The translations under genes were made by a program, and so were the position numbers. Positions 1-9,447 of a stretch of 64,000 nucleotides of DNA are shown here, piece by piece (position 1 is the stretch's first letter; each line of letters starts with the position of its first letter). This DNA comes from Limihaloglobus sulfuriphilus (GTDB lineage Bacteria; Planctomycetota; Phycisphaerae; Sedimentisphaerales; Sedimentisphaeraceae): positions 1,054,001 to 1,118,000 of the forward strand of contig NZ_CP019646.1 in NCBI RefSeq assembly GCF_001999965.1, in the 5' to 3' direction. The notes under the pieces were generated by a model. That model saw only the letters and a list, made by a program, of their open reading frames with translations. It ran no database searches and was not told the DNA's origin.

Positions 1-213
1 GCCCGGCAGGCAAAGCTCGACATCAACCAGATCGTGTATGTAGGCGACAGAATTGATTTTGATGTTATAGGTTCATCAAAAGCAGGCATGAATCCCGTTC
101 TAAAACGTGCATTTTCAAGTAAAAACAAAAGCATCCCTGCTGGAACGTTTGCAATTGACAGGCTCTCAGAGTTGCCGGGATTGCTGGAAAGTGCAGTTTT
201 TAATTCAGATTAG
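1..213 (+). CDS. HAD-superfamily hydrolase, C-terminal end (partial)
   Basis: Frame 1 is open from the first base to a TAG at 211-213, giving the last 70 residues of a protein whose start lies outside the window. It contains V-G-D-R-I-D-F-D-V-I-G followed by S-x-A-G-M, which is the usual fourth motif of HAD hydrolases: the two Asp residues bind magnesium and the Ala-Gly-Met turn follows. HAD enzymes are mostly phosphatases; the substrate cannot be read from this fragment. It is the only ordinary housekeeping-type gene on the left edge and is followed directly by insertion sequences. Family call fairly secure, function unknown. Confidence 0.75.
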   Translation, partial: ARQAKLDINQIVYVGDRIDFDVIGSSKAGMNPVLKRAFSSKNKSIPAGTFAIDRLSELPGLLESAVFNSD

Positions 214-303
214 TTCCAAAAGATGCATTTGATAGACATATCCTTAAACACTGATATATTGTGAGGCGTTTCAACGACAAACTGAAACTGCAATCGACGA
301 TAG

Positions 304-2288
304 CCCCAATTTCTCACTTAGGGGTGTAAAACAGGGTTTATGGTAGCGCCCGCGGTGTTGGTGTGTCGCCAAAGGGGGTCTTAATCTTTGACCTGGCTGC
401 TGTATATTTTGGGTGGCTTCTGCAGCGGCAGATCCATGTTCAGGTGGTGCAGTATCAGACGCTGATCTGCCTCGGGCTCGGTGTACCTCTCCATCAAGAG
501 GTACCGACCGTCAAGTGTTTCAAATGTCACATCAAGCATCTGGATACGGCTCATCGTTTCCAGGGCAGCCTGTGCGGTCAGGCCGCAGGCACTCACCCGC
601 AGCTTATGCCGCAATGTCACCTGCAGGCAATAGCTTATAAACGCCACAAAGATATGGGCATCAACACGCTCTTCTTTATGGTGATATACAGGGCGAATGC
701 CAAGATCACTCTTGAGTTCTCTGAAAGACTGCTCAACGTTGCACTGCAGCATATACTCATTCCAGAGTGCCTTACCATCCTTGCCCTTCTGATTAGTCCG
801 CAAAAAGTACTTGCCGTCACGATAGATCATATCACGGTATTTCTGCCGGTTTATGTGATACCTGAATTCGCCGGCTTCAATCCGCTCCTTTTGCCCCGGA
901 ATATCGAGCTCCACACATCTATAAGCGTTACCGGCCTGTGATTGCAAAGCCCCAAGGCGTTTATAAAAACGTTCATAATTGCGATATCCCTTGAGTTTTT
1001 CAAGTCCGTCAAGATATTTACGCAGTTTTCTTTTACGCATGGCCCTCTCCTTTTGCATACGATCCCTGCTCCTGGCAAGGACATAGCATTCGCCCTCTTT
1101 TTCGATGTATTTCACATGAACACTGCTGTTTACCTGCTCCCAGTCCTTTTGAGAAAGTTCACTGCTATAATCATCGAGCTGTCTGCGGGGTGTGCCAACA
1201 AGATAGCTTATATTGTTCTTACGCATGAACTTGAGCGTAGCTTCCGTTGGTATGCCCCTGTCCATCAGCCAGACCCTGTTGGCCTTGCCGTACATTGTTT
1301 CTATCTTGTTGAGCAGGGGTCTTAATGTCGTCTTTTCAGATGTATTTCCCTGAAGTACTTCATAGTCAAGAGGAAAGCCCTCCGGCGTAACAACAAGGGC
1401 TATCAGCACCTGTCTGCAATCACTGCGTCTGTCTTTGCTGTGGCCGAATTCTGCCTTGGGATTCTGCTTGCATAGCCCCTCGAAATACGTGCTGGTGATA
1501 TCATAGAGCAGGATGTCGTACTCAAGGTTGAACATTCCTTGCCAGGTGTCTTTAAGGTATTTGCAAAGTTCGTCTTTGTATGGAAGGATACGGTCAAGAC
1601 AACGGTAGAGCCTGTTTTTCTCGGCAATCTCAAAATCACAATCAAGGATGGCGTCCATAGCACTCTGGCTGAACCAGTGCTGATGGACAAAGTATTCGGC
1701 AGAAGGTTTTATCAGCCTGCTCACCGTAAGCAACTTGAGGACTTTTGAGAATGCGACCGGCGATCTGTCTGTATCAATCCGCTCTGACCAGAAGCGGTCA
1801 AAACCAAGCTGATCCCACATCTCAGAAGCCAGCCAGCAATCGCCAAACCTACGCGGTCGTTCCAGTCTCATCTTTGAGATGTTAACCGGTATCGTATCAA
1901 CATCGTGACAGCTCTGGTTGTCCTGATCAAAAGCAAAAAGGGTTTTGTGTACAGGTTTGTTATCTTCGTTGATTATCTCAATTGATCTCTGTCAGGCCTT
2001 CTTTTGAGAGTCGCTGATCTCACCAAGGTAAAGAACCACCTTCTCCACATGCCGATTACCGGAGACCTTCCGCTTCTCAGCAATACTGTAATAGGTGTTG
2101 CATTTACCGTTCTTTTTACGCCTGTGCTTTTTCAAATACATACCCAAATTATCGCATAGAAATTCACCTATGCAATAGGGCAGGTCTGTACCAAAGCCAA
2201 ATCCAGAATCGAAACACCCCTCAAAGGCCAGAAACATCGAAAATATTTTTATTTTTACCGGTTTCGAGACCTAAGTGAGAAATTGGGG
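304..2288 (-). mobile_element. IS1634-type insertion sequence
   Basis: A perfect 19-bp terminal inverted repeat bounds the element: 304-322 (CCCCAATTTCTCACTTAGG) and its reverse complement at 2270-2288. Between them lies one transposase frame on the minus strand, interrupted by a single TGA. Flanking bases are ATAG on the left and TTAG on the right, so a target duplication is at best imperfect. A related but diverged fragment occurs at 48403-48688. Confidence 0.8.
381..2141 (-). pseudogene. IS1634-family transposase split by one in-frame TGA
   Basis: The minus strand reads as one continuous frame of 587 codons from an ATG at 2141 to a stop at 381, with one internal TGA at 1992-1994. The 49 residues before the TGA (starting M-Y-L-K-K-H-R-R, ending S-D-S-Q-K-K-A) match the start of IS1634-type transposases, and the 40 codons after it join in the same frame to a 496-residue part carrying the DDE catalytic core (for example Y-D-I-T-S-T-Y-F and W-L-M-D-R-G-I). 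Relatives have Trp where the TGA falls, so one G-to-A change (TGG to TGA) explains it. TGA is the normal stop of neighbouring genes, for example at 9448, so reassignment is unlikely. A shorter protein starting at 1871 could still be made but would lack the N-terminal region. Confidence 0.8.
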
Positions 2289-2399
2289 TTAGAGAAGTTT
2301 TCCATCATAGATAATTCAAAAAAGAACAGAAAATTTTGTTGAACATAGATTTGTTCTTGATTTTTAATATATAGACGGTATTATAGCCAGCTCAATTGC

Positions 2400-2473
2400 G
2401 GCGGCGTAGCCAAGTGGACTAAGGCGTCGGTTTGCAAAACCGATATTCATGGGTTCGAATCCCATCGCCGCCT
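2400..2473 (+). tRNA. tRNA-Cys (GCA)
   Basis: A full cloverleaf can be folded. The acceptor stem GGCGGCG (2400-2406) pairs with CGCCGCC (2466-2472). The D stem is GCC/GGC. The anticodon stem TCGGT (2427-2431) pairs with ACCGA (2439-2443) around the loop TTGCAAA, with anticodon GCA at 2434-2436 (Cys). The T arm contains GGTTCGAATCC. The discriminator base is T (2473), the typical identity element of tRNA-Cys. The CCA end is not encoded. It sits between two insertion sequences. Confidence 0.95.
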
Positions 2474-2633
2474 CTCATCTGTTTTCTGCCCTGAGAGCTC
2501 AAAAACGCGGTTTTTAGTGTCATGAGGTTGGTTTTTCGATTATTTCGCATACCCCGAAAATCCCATTTTTCTGTTCGTATTAGTTCGCCTGAATTCGTAT
2601 TAGTGCGCCCTTAGAGGGACAGTGGGAGGGCCT
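2474..2633. other. Non-coding stretch downstream of tRNA-Cys
   Basis: No gene is visible. It holds one direct repeat: a 16-bp unit TTCGTATTAG(T)TCGCC-like at 2574-2589 recurs with one mismatch at 2594-2609. No convincing terminator follows the tRNA. Confidence 0.5.
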
Positions 2634-3669
2634 GTAATTGTCAACCACTCATGAGACCGCTGAAAAACTCCAGATTTAGCCTTATTTTATCTTTCACAAG
2701 TGCATAGAATTGATGGTTTGGCGAAATTTGCGGGACAGGTGTAAGCCAATCGGGACAAAATTTGGGCGTAAAATCGCTCATTTTCTGTGTCAGGACGTAC
2801 ATTCCCCACTGTTCATTGGCACTGGCTTATAAATTTGTAGAATATCAGCCAGCTTTTTTCAGCCGGTAGCCGGTTATCCGGGCCTGGCGAAAATAGCGTG
2901 TTTCAATCTCGGTTGGCACAAACTTGGCATCACGTGCCGGTGCTTCAGGCAGGTTGCCGAAGAATACATCATCAGGACGGTTCCCGTCTAATGCCATATG
3001 CGGCCGCCAGGCGTTATACCAGAATACAAATTCACTGCATAACTCATGCAGATGATCGATACCTCTGATGATTGGAACATGGTTGAGCCATTCTGATTTT
3101 AGGGTTAAATTTGCCCTTTCTGTTACAGCGATCGAACCTTTCTTCCCGATGGCTCCAAGTCGGTGTTTAATCCTGTTGTTATTCTTCAGGCACTCAGCGA
3201 AAGCCTCACTTATAAATACGCTGCCCTGATCGGAAATGATGTGCTTTGGAGAACCATACCTTTCTATGGCTTCATCCATGGCATTGATTACCCAGCCGGC
3301 ATTGGGTCCTTCCAGCGGCACTGCAGCCATTATCTTGCGTGAAAAGTGATCGATAATAACGCAGACATGCACCTCTAATAAGCCCCATTTATAGACAATT
3401 GTAGTATCAATTGACCAAACATGGTTTGGGTACCAGGCAGGGATTGAACGGGACTCGGTTTCATCTTCTGTTTTCTTTGATTTGAGTGCTTTGCGTGGTG
3501 TTTTTCGCGGCTGCGGCCTGTTGAGTATATTCCTGACAGTCGAGGCTGAGAGAAAGATGCCCAGTAGTTTGAGCTGGTTGGCAACTCTGAACCTACCCCA
3601 GCCTGCATTTGATTTTGCTATCCGCCAGACCAGAGCAGCCAACTCGGCAGGTGTTATGTTTGCCGGGAC
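2634..3669 (-). mobile_element. Truncated rve-type insertion sequence, copy 1
   Basis: One terminus is kept: GTAATTGTCAACCACTCATG... starting at 2634 matches the ends of the related copies at 31447 and 48718. The other end is missing. Homology to the full copy (48929-50173) stops exactly at 3669, where the TGT end of the IS21-type element begins. This is the kind of junction left by insertion of IS21 followed by loss of the distal part. Confidence 0.75.
2845..3669 (-). pseudogene. rve-family transposase, N-terminally truncated
   Basis: The frame reads 275 residues corresponding to residues from about 140 onward of the complete 414-residue copy at 48929-50173. It keeps the DDE integrase core: D in W-S-I-D-T-T, D in I-I-S-D-Q-G-S and E in A-V-T-E-R-A-N-L-T-L-K, and the C-terminal W-R-P-H-M-A-L-D-G-N-R-P block. 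The coiled-coil and helix-turn-helix N-terminal part is missing, cut off at the IS21 boundary. An apparent TTG start at 3675 lies inside IS21 sequence, so a shortened protein is possible but unlikely to transpose. Confidence 0.8.
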
Positions 3670-3815
3670 TGTCAATCGGCGCTTTAAATTAGGTCACTAT
3701 GAGCGCGTTCAAAATGGGTCAGTTAAACCAGTTGTTATTTACTATTTTTAGTTTCATTTGTCAAGTTGGATTTGGATAAAACGATTATTTTCGACGTTAT
3801 TGGGCAGATACGCCA

Positions 3816-3907
3816 GGCCTGTTTCGCCCGGACCGGCGGCCGGGTGAGAATGGGCCACCCAAAAAGCTCGTCGGAACCTGGCCGCCGCAAGCCGGGCGGG
3901 ACAGGCC
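3816..3907 (+). ncRNA. 92-nt long GC-rich stem-loop inside the IS21 element
   Basis: The outer arm 3816-3831 pairs with 3892-3907 over 16 bp. An inner arm, 3834-3845, pairs with 3876-3887 over 12 bp. The loop has a further TGGG/CCCA hairpin (851-854 with 858-861 of the same thousand). All three non-Watson-Crick positions (823/900, 824/899, 842/879) are G-T on the plus strand, so an RNA read from the plus strand would be fully paired. It lies between the istB stop and the left IS21 end. It could be a structural RNA, a transcription barrier or just a palindrome; no T-run follows on either strand. Confidence 0.4.
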
Positions 3908-3920
3908 GGTTAAGACTGAG

Positions 3921-4688
3921 TCAGCCTTCATGGCCGGCTCTTTTCTCACAGGCACCATGCTCGGCACGGTCCTTGAGACGGTAGCTGCGGCCTGTGATGT
4001 TGATGATCTCAGCATGATGCAAAAACCTGTCCAGGATTGCGGTTGCCGATGGTACATCACCAATGAGCTTGCCCCAGTCTTCCAGCGGCCTGTTGGAGGT
4101 CATCATCGTGGATTTGTTTTCATGTCGCCGCATAATGATCTCCAGCAGATACTCGCCGCAGCGTTTTGGCAGATGCTTGATGCCCATGTCATCGATTATC
4201 AGCAGCTCCGGCTTGAGATATCTGTTCATTACCTTATCCTGACAGGCAAAGGCATCTTCGTGCAGAAAATCCCTGGCAACATCAAATATCGAGCGGTACC
4301 GCACAGCCATGCCTGCCTTGACTGCCTGATAGCCTATCGCCTGACACAAATGACTCTTGCCCACACCCGGAGGGCCAAGCAGCAGAACATCAACGCCCTC
4401 ACTGATAAAGCGGCATGTGGCCATATCAAATATCCGGCTTCTTTTAATCGAAGTATTGAACTGCCAGTCAAACTCCTCCAGTGTCTTGAGTTCTCTAAAC
4501 CCGGCAGCCTTAATACCCCTTTGGATCTGGCGATGCTTTCTGACCAGCATCTCATCCTGCAGGATCAGTTCTAAAAACTCAGCATGAGTGAGGCTGTTGC
4601 CGGCTGCCTCCTGCAATCGAACTTCAAGTGTCTCAAGCATACCTGACAACCTTAGTGATTTTAATGTGTTATGCAGTGAATTGTTCAT
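3921..4688 (-). CDS. istB: IS21 helper ATPase IstB
   Basis: A 255-residue AAA+ ATPase that remodels DNA and assists the IS21 transposase. The Walker A motif G-P-P-G-V-G-K-S is near residue 107 and the Walker B L-L-I-I-D-D-M-G near 163. The N-terminal region (L-K-S-L-R-L-S-G-M-L-E-T-L) is the characteristic IstB start. Length is normal for the family. The start ATG at 4688 is 34 bases after the istA stop, so the two are transcribed together. Confidence 0.93.
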   Translation of the reverse strand: MNNSLHNTLKSLRLSGMLETLEVRLQEAAGNSLTHAEFLELILQDEMLVRKHRQIQRGIKAAGFRELKTLEEFDWQFNTSIKRSRIFDMATCRFISEGVDVLLLGPPGVGKSHLCQAIGYQAVKAGMAVRYRSIFDVARDFLHEDAFACQDKVMNRYLKPELLIIDDMGIKHLPKRCGEYLLEIIMRRHENKSTMMTSNRPLEDWGKLIGDVPSATAILDRFLHHAEIINITGRSYRLKDRAEHGACEKRAGHEG

Positions 4689-4722
4689 AATAATCTGCTC
4701 CTGAATAAGTTATGATTATTGT

Positions 4723-6222
4723 TCAGCCCAGAACCTCTCTTACGAATTCTCCGTAACTGGAGATATCTCTGATAATAGGGTGCTCATCTATAAATTCCAT
4801 CTGGAGCTGCCTGTCACCGCCGTGTTTAATAATACTCCTGATGGTCTTCAATCGAAAAGCATTGTGGCTTAACGCTATTTTACATGCATTATCGATTTTG
4901 TTACCTTTATAGGTATTGGTCATATTCAGCAAGCCCAGAAGTACGCGGATACCAGGTATTCCTCTGGCCTCAAGCATCTGCAGGGCCCATCTCTCGGCAT
5001 TGTCACCTATCAGACTGACTCGTTCAAGCATCCATACAACGCCGTTTTCTATCTTTGTTCTTTTCTCTGAATGAATATGTCCGTCCTGAGTCTGGAATCT
5101 GCCCGGCTCAACTTTAGCGTGAACAACAATCTGCTCCATGCTGCGGTTAAATACTCTTACCATATGGCCGTCCCATCTTGCCCATACCTTGCGGCCGGTA
5201 TATTCCGGAGGCACCGAGTAATAGGTCCTCTCTACCTCTATATGGCCGTCCCTGTGAACGGACCGCTGAGCTTCTGTAAATGAAGGAAACCTTCCAACCG
5301 GAAGCCTCAATAAAGCAGGCTTTTCCTGTTCTGTGAACAATTTGCCTACCTGCTTGCGGGTAGTGCCGTGAATACGGGTATCGGCAATACGGCTCTCCCA
5401 GCTGAGAAGAAACTGATTCTGCTCTGAGAGGCTCTTAAAGCTGCGGCCCTTGAGGGCGTTATTTTTGACATATGCTACTGCTTTTTCAACCTTACCCTTG
5501 TGTCTTGGGGTATACGGCTTACAGGGTAAAATGGCGGTACCGTAATGACGGCAGAATGACACTATTTTTGGGTGTATCTCAGGATCATACCAGTCAGCTT
5601 TGTTTACAGCAGCTTTAAGATTATCTATTATCAGTGTTTGCGGAACACCGCCAAAGTGGTGAAAAGCGTTTTCCAGGCAATTTATAAAGTTATCGCCGGT
5701 CTGCCTGAAAACTGCCTCGCTGTAGGATTTACGGGAGAAGCTAAGCACTACCCGTATTACATGAGTTCTTTTTCGTCTGCCATCTTTCGTTATTACCGGT
5801 GCACCCGTACCAAAATCTATCTGAGCCTCTTCACCGGGCCTGCATTCAAGACGCCTGAACGGAACAGGCGAATTTTTACTGAGGCGGTTGACAAACCTGC
5901 GAACGCTGTGGTAGCTGACATCAGAGCCGTGGTCGTCACGAAGATCCTGCCATATACGCCGGCGGCTGAGCCCCATATCCAGCTTGTTCTTAATTATTTC
6001 ACGGTAAGGCTCACAATTGCTTACCGGACCGGTTGAGCTTTGGGCCACCGACCCGGGAGGCGCGTTAGTGACCTGTTTTGAATTATCATTGTCTGATTTT
6101 GCATACTTACGCACCGTATCCAGGTGGATGCCAAGCTCTCTGGATATACGCCTGCAAGACCAGTTACGCTCTCTTAATGTCTGTATTACACTTCTTTTAG
6201 TCATTTTTAGATAGTTCGCCAT
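4723..6222 (-). CDS. istA: IS21 transposase IstA
   Basis: A 499-residue DDE transposase. An N-terminal helix-turn-helix (R-N-W-S-C-R-R-I-S-R-E-L-G-I-H-L-D-T-V) is followed by the rve core: D in E-A-Q-I-D-F-G near residue 134, D in L-I-I-D-N-L-K near 201, and E in H-K-G-K-V-E-K-A near 247. Length and order match IS21-family IstA. It is the first gene of the element and appears intact, so the element may be active. Confidence 0.93.
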   Translation of the reverse strand: MANYLKMTKRSVIQTLRERNWSCRRISRELGIHLDTVRKYAKSDNDNSKQVTNAPPGSVAQSSTGPVSNCEPYREIIKNKLDMGLSRRRIWQDLRDDHGSDVSYHSVRRFVNRLSKNSPVPFRRLECRPGEEAQIDFGTGAPVITKDGRRKRTHVIRVVLSFSRKSYSEAVFRQTGDNFINCLENAFHHFGGVPQTLIIDNLKAAVNKADWYDPEIHPKIVSFCRHYGTAILPCKPYTPRHKGKVEKAVAYVKNNALKGRSFKSLSEQNQFLLSWESRIADTRIHGTTRKQVGKLFTEQEKPALLRLPVGRFPSFTEAQRSVHRDGHIEVERTYYSVPPEYTGRKVWARWDGHMVRVFNRSMEQIVVHAKVEPGRFQTQDGHIHSEKRTKIENGVVWMLERVSLIGDNAERWALQMLEARGIPGIRVLLGLLNMTNTYKGNKIDNACKIALSHNAFRLKTIRSIIKHGGDRQLQMEFIDEHPIIRDISSYGEFVREVLG

Positions 6223-6343
6223 AAAGACCTCCGTTATGTTTTCGATAATATCGATAATATAACGACTCTAAGGCAAAAACTTCCTTTCAAAATGACCTAT
6301 TTTGACCCGCTCATTACTGACCTGTTTTCAGCGCCGCTTAACA

Positions 6344-6605
6344 CATAGTTTCTTATTCATAGTGGAAAAGAATACAAAAACTCATTCTTTTTGCAAGGAA
6401 TTTCATACGAAAAACCTATAAATAGTTTATTTGCAATACTTTACAACTGTTTAATTTATGTACCCCGCGAGAAAAAGTCGCATTTGTGAACACAACTCTC
6501 CTGGTTTGAAGATGAAGCACAAAGAACACATAAGCCGTTGTCAAACCTCGAAATGTCCAATTCCGTCTGAAGCACTACAATCTTCACATGAACCTAAAAC
6601 AAACA
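6344..6605. other. Spacer between IS21 and locus A
   Basis: AT-rich, with no gene and no clear terminator for the Kelch-symporter gene that ends at 6606. It separates the insertion-sequence zone from the sialic-acid locus. Confidence 0.5.
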
Positions 6606-9386
6606 TCAAAAATTGCCCAAGTTCTGGGTGAAAGACAGAGGAAAATCTACGGTGTATTTCTTGCGGTTTGGGAATATAAAACTTAGCAAAACTCCAACAG
6701 TAAAACAGGAAAGCAATCCTGAAAGAGCAAAGACCCATACATTTACATTTGTACTATTTTTAACCCAAAGCTGAATGACGGCGCTTATAATGAAGGCTAA
6801 AAATGCGGCTAATGATCCTGTTCGTTTAGTGAAAATACCAAGCAGGAACAATCCGCCCAACCCCCCTCCAAACAAACCAAGAAGACCTGAGAAGTGGTCC
6901 CAGAGGGATTTTATAGGTAGTTGAGCCATAATAAGGGCCAATACCGTTCCGATAAGACCAACAAACAAAGTGCTAGCACGAGCAAGCAATAAAGATTTTC
7001 TTTCTGTGTGATCTTTGCCCAAACGTTTGTAAAAATCCGTTGTAACAGCAGCGCCAACACTGTTCATGCTGCTGTCAAGACTGCTCATGGCAGCTGCAAA
7101 TACCGCTGCAATTACCAATCCCACCAAACCAATCGGCAATTGAGTTACAATAAAATAAGGAAAAATTGCATCTGTTTGCTTTATAGCAGGGTTAAGTTCT
7201 GCGGGATAAACGGTATAGAAAACAAACAAAGCTGATCCGATTCCAAAAAATATCATAGATGAAGGGATACAGATAATTGCGCTGATCCATATACTTTTGG
7301 CTGCTTTTTTTTCGGTAGATGTTGTGAGATATCGCTGAATAACGGTTTGGTCTGTACCGTAAGAAATAATGTTTTGTGCAAAGGCCCCGAAAAATAGCGC
7401 CACAAAAGTCGCATCACACAGGTCAAATCTAAAATCCCAAAAGCGAAACTTTCTCGCAGCATCTGCAATATCTACCATGCCATTCCAGCCACCGGGTACA
7501 TTAAAGGGTATCAAAAACATACAGCTTACTGCACCTGTAAGCAGAATAATGACCTGTATGACATCTGTCCAGATAACAGCTTCAATTCCTCCCATCACCG
7601 CATAGAAAATACATATAAATCCCATTACCAGAATACAGATATTAATATTTATGCCTGTAACAATTGAAAGTGCTATAGATGGCAGGTACAGCACAATCCC
7701 TATCCTGCTGAGTTGCATCAACATAAATAACGAACTGCCAAGCAATCGGATGGTTAAATTAAAACGCAATTCAAGATATTCGTAAGCAGTGGTAATATTC
7801 AAACGTCTATAAAAAGGCAGAAAGCAAAATACAATAAACGGAGCTACCGCTACTATTGCAAAAACCACGTGAAAATATCTCCAGTCACTTGCGAACGTCT
7901 TGGCCGGTATCGCCATAAAGGATATCGCACTTAACTGAGTTCCGTATATACTCAAAGCAGCCGCCCACCATGGTATTCTCTGACCGGCTTTGAAAAAATC
8001 ATTAGTATCCTTCATCTTCTTGGAGAAATATATACCCATTATAACCAGCAACAAAAGGAAAGCAGCCATTACTGTGTAATCGAGCCAATGAAAAGAACCT
8101 GAAATATCGACATCCCCGAACCATATCTCCGGGGTTCTAACGCCGGGCTTGATCTCACCCGAGGGGATTATAACATCTGCTGAATCTAAACTCGGCCAAT
8201 GAACAGCAGTACAGTTCACTGGGCTTTCTGAAGGAAATTTGCCCGCCTCAACCCAGGTATTGGTAATAGTATGATATGCGTATAACGATCTTGAAAAACC
8301 TTCATGCGCAGCGTAGGCGTTGTTAAGTTCCGATCTAAGCAGTCCTGCGGCTTCCATGTTATTGTCGTTTAAAGCCTCCTTAAGATTGAATGCCATCTTT
8401 TCGAGCTCCAGATAAACAGGACCTTCATCTCCGCCAAGAACCATGATATGATTAGCCCCGCAGGCCCATGAAGCCCCTGCCATTAAACATACTGTTTCTT
8501 TTTTATCAATAGAAATATCCGATAATCGTGACCAGGATTGAGTTATTATATCGAACTTATAAGCATCGGTTAACGGTACTGTCGGTGTATCCGGCTGAAT
8601 ATTTCTTCCACTGAAAAGATAAAAACAATTATGGACGCCATCGCTTTGACATGATGAAACAGGAAAAACTCGCGGGTCGCCGGGCCATGGATGCATCGAT
8701 ATCCATTTAAACTCATCAGTTCCATTTTGTGAAATATCAAGCATATAAAAGGCTTTAGTTGCGGATGAGTCTTCCATAGTTGACTGGCCGCCGGCAATAA
8801 AAATCTTGTTGTTTGCCATCGCACCGGTCATGAATGACAAAGGTTGGGGTAATGAAGGATATTTATTTTTTTTTATCATTTCATTTTCTTCATCCCATTT
8901 CAAGATAAAACAATCCTGATAAACATGCTGAGAATCGCACCCCCCTATACATACTACTCCTTCATCGGTGGAAATTGAAACTCCGTAGGCGAGCGGCCGA
9001 TTAAGCTTGAAAGTCTTATTCAGCCAGGAAAATCCCTCTTCGGTCTCACGCATAATGAAAATATCGTCATGCCAGAGTTTTTTGCCGCCTTCCCAAGGCA
9101 TGTCTTCAGGAAAATTCGCCCCGCCGGCGAGGATTAAAACACCATTGTGGCTTCCAGCAAAGGCTCCGGCTACTCCCGGCTGTAAATCTCTCTGAGACGC
9201 GGGCGGCAAACCCGGAAGGTTGGACCATTTATAATAATCAGTATAAGTATCTTCTGACCGGCCGGCAGGTGAAAGAAATAAAATAATAAAGAAAAGAATA
9301 TACAACCAGTGATAAAAGCTCTGAAAATTCATAATATTCTTAATTTTAATATTTTTAAACATATTACTGTAATTAAATTTATTCAT
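6606..9386 (-). CDS. Kelch mutarotase-like domain fused to sodium:solute symporter (copy 1)
   Basis: A 926-residue fusion. After a hydrophobic N-terminal segment (about residues 25-42) comes a six-bladed Kelch region (about 50-425) of the cyclically permuted mutarotase / NanM type, recognised by G-V-A-G-A-F-A-G and I-L-A-G-G-A-N-F-P...W-H-D-D-I. NanM-type proteins interconvert sialic acid anomers. The C-terminal half (about 430-905) has some 13 membrane segments of the SSS family, with the typical G-T-D-Q-T-V-I-Q-R-Y-L. Compared with the other two copies the Kelch part has an extra helical insert (about 330-370). The ATG at 9386 is preceded by AAGAAGAG. It is the last gene of locus A. Likely role: anomer conversion coupled to sodium-driven uptake of sialic acid (inference). 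Confidence 0.85.
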   Translation of the reverse strand: MNKFNYSNMFKNIKIKNIMNFQSFYHWLYILFFIILFLSPAGRSEDTYTDYYKWSNLPGLPPASQRDLQPGVAGAFAGSHNGVLILAGGANFPEDMPWEGGKKLWHDDIFIMRETEEGFSWLNKTFKLNRPLAYGVSISTDEGVVCIGGCDSQHVYQDCFILKWDEENEMIKKNKYPSLPQPLSFMTGAMANNKIFIAGGQSTMEDSSATKAFYMLDISQNGTDEFKWISMHPWPGDPRVFPVSSCQSDGVHNCFYLFSGRNIQPDTPTVPLTDAYKFDIITQSWSRLSDISIDKKETVCLMAGASWACGANHIMVLGGDEGPVYLELEKMAFNLKEALNDNNMEAAGLLRSELNNAYAAHEGFSRSLYAYHTITNTWVEAGKFPSESPVNCTAVHWPSLDSADVIIPSGEIKPGVRTPEIWFGDVDISGSFHWLDYTVMAAFLLLLVIMGIYFSKKMKDTNDFFKAGQRIPWWAAALSIYGTQLSAISFMAIPAKTFASDWRYFHVVFAIVAVAPFIVFCFLPFYRRLNITTAYEYLELRFNLTIRLLGSSLFMLMQLSRIGIVLYLPSIALSIVTGININICILVMGFICIFYAVMGGIEAVIWTDVIQVIILLTGAVSCMFLIPFNVPGGWNGMVDIADAARKFRFWDFRFDLCDATFVALFFGAFAQNIISYGTDQTVIQRYLTTSTEKKAAKSIWISAIICIPSSMIFFGIGSALFVFYTVYPAELNPAIKQTDAIFPYFIVTQLPIGLVGLVIAAVFAAAMSSLDSSMNSVGAAVTTDFYKRLGKDHTERKSLLLARASTLFVGLIGTVLALIMAQLPIKSLWDHFSGLLGLFGGGLGGLFLLGIFTKRTGSLAAFLAFIISAVIQLWVKNSTNVNVWVFALSGLLSCFTVGVLLSFIFPNRKKYTVDFPLSFTQNLGNF

Positions 9387-9447
9387 TCCGGACTCTTCTT
9401 AATTAACTTTAACATTTCGTAAATAAAAAACTTAGTTGATGATATTC

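Larger units (their letters stand above)
3670..6343 (-). mobile_element. IS21-family element (istA-istB), complete
   Basis: The ends are inverted repeats beginning TGT and ending ACA. At 3670 TGTCAATCGGCGCT and, reversed, at 6343 TGTTAAGCGGCGCT, followed on both sides by GGTCA...ATGAGCG.GTCAAAAT.GGTCA repeats (3670-3720 and 6293-6343). These multiple end repeats are typical of IS21. No target duplication is seen (left flank GGGAC, right flank CATAG), which suggests rearrangement after insertion. Both transposition genes are intact. Confidence 0.85.

Noticed and set aside
1992-1994. TGA recoding (Trp or selenocysteine) in the transposase
   Set aside because: Neighbouring genes end with TGA and no SECIS-like hairpin was seen right after it; a nonsense mutation is simpler.
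2400-2473. tRNA-Cys as attachment site of a genomic island
   Set aside because: No second copy of the tRNA 3' end and no tyrosine integrase were found in the window.
2574-2609. Direct repeat as start of a CRISPR array
   Set aside because: Only two units with a 4-base spacer; no CRISPR array or cas gene exists in the window.
3930-4574. Plus-strand open frame of 214 codons
   Set aside because: It lies fully antisense to istB, which has clear ATPase motifs; a shadow frame.
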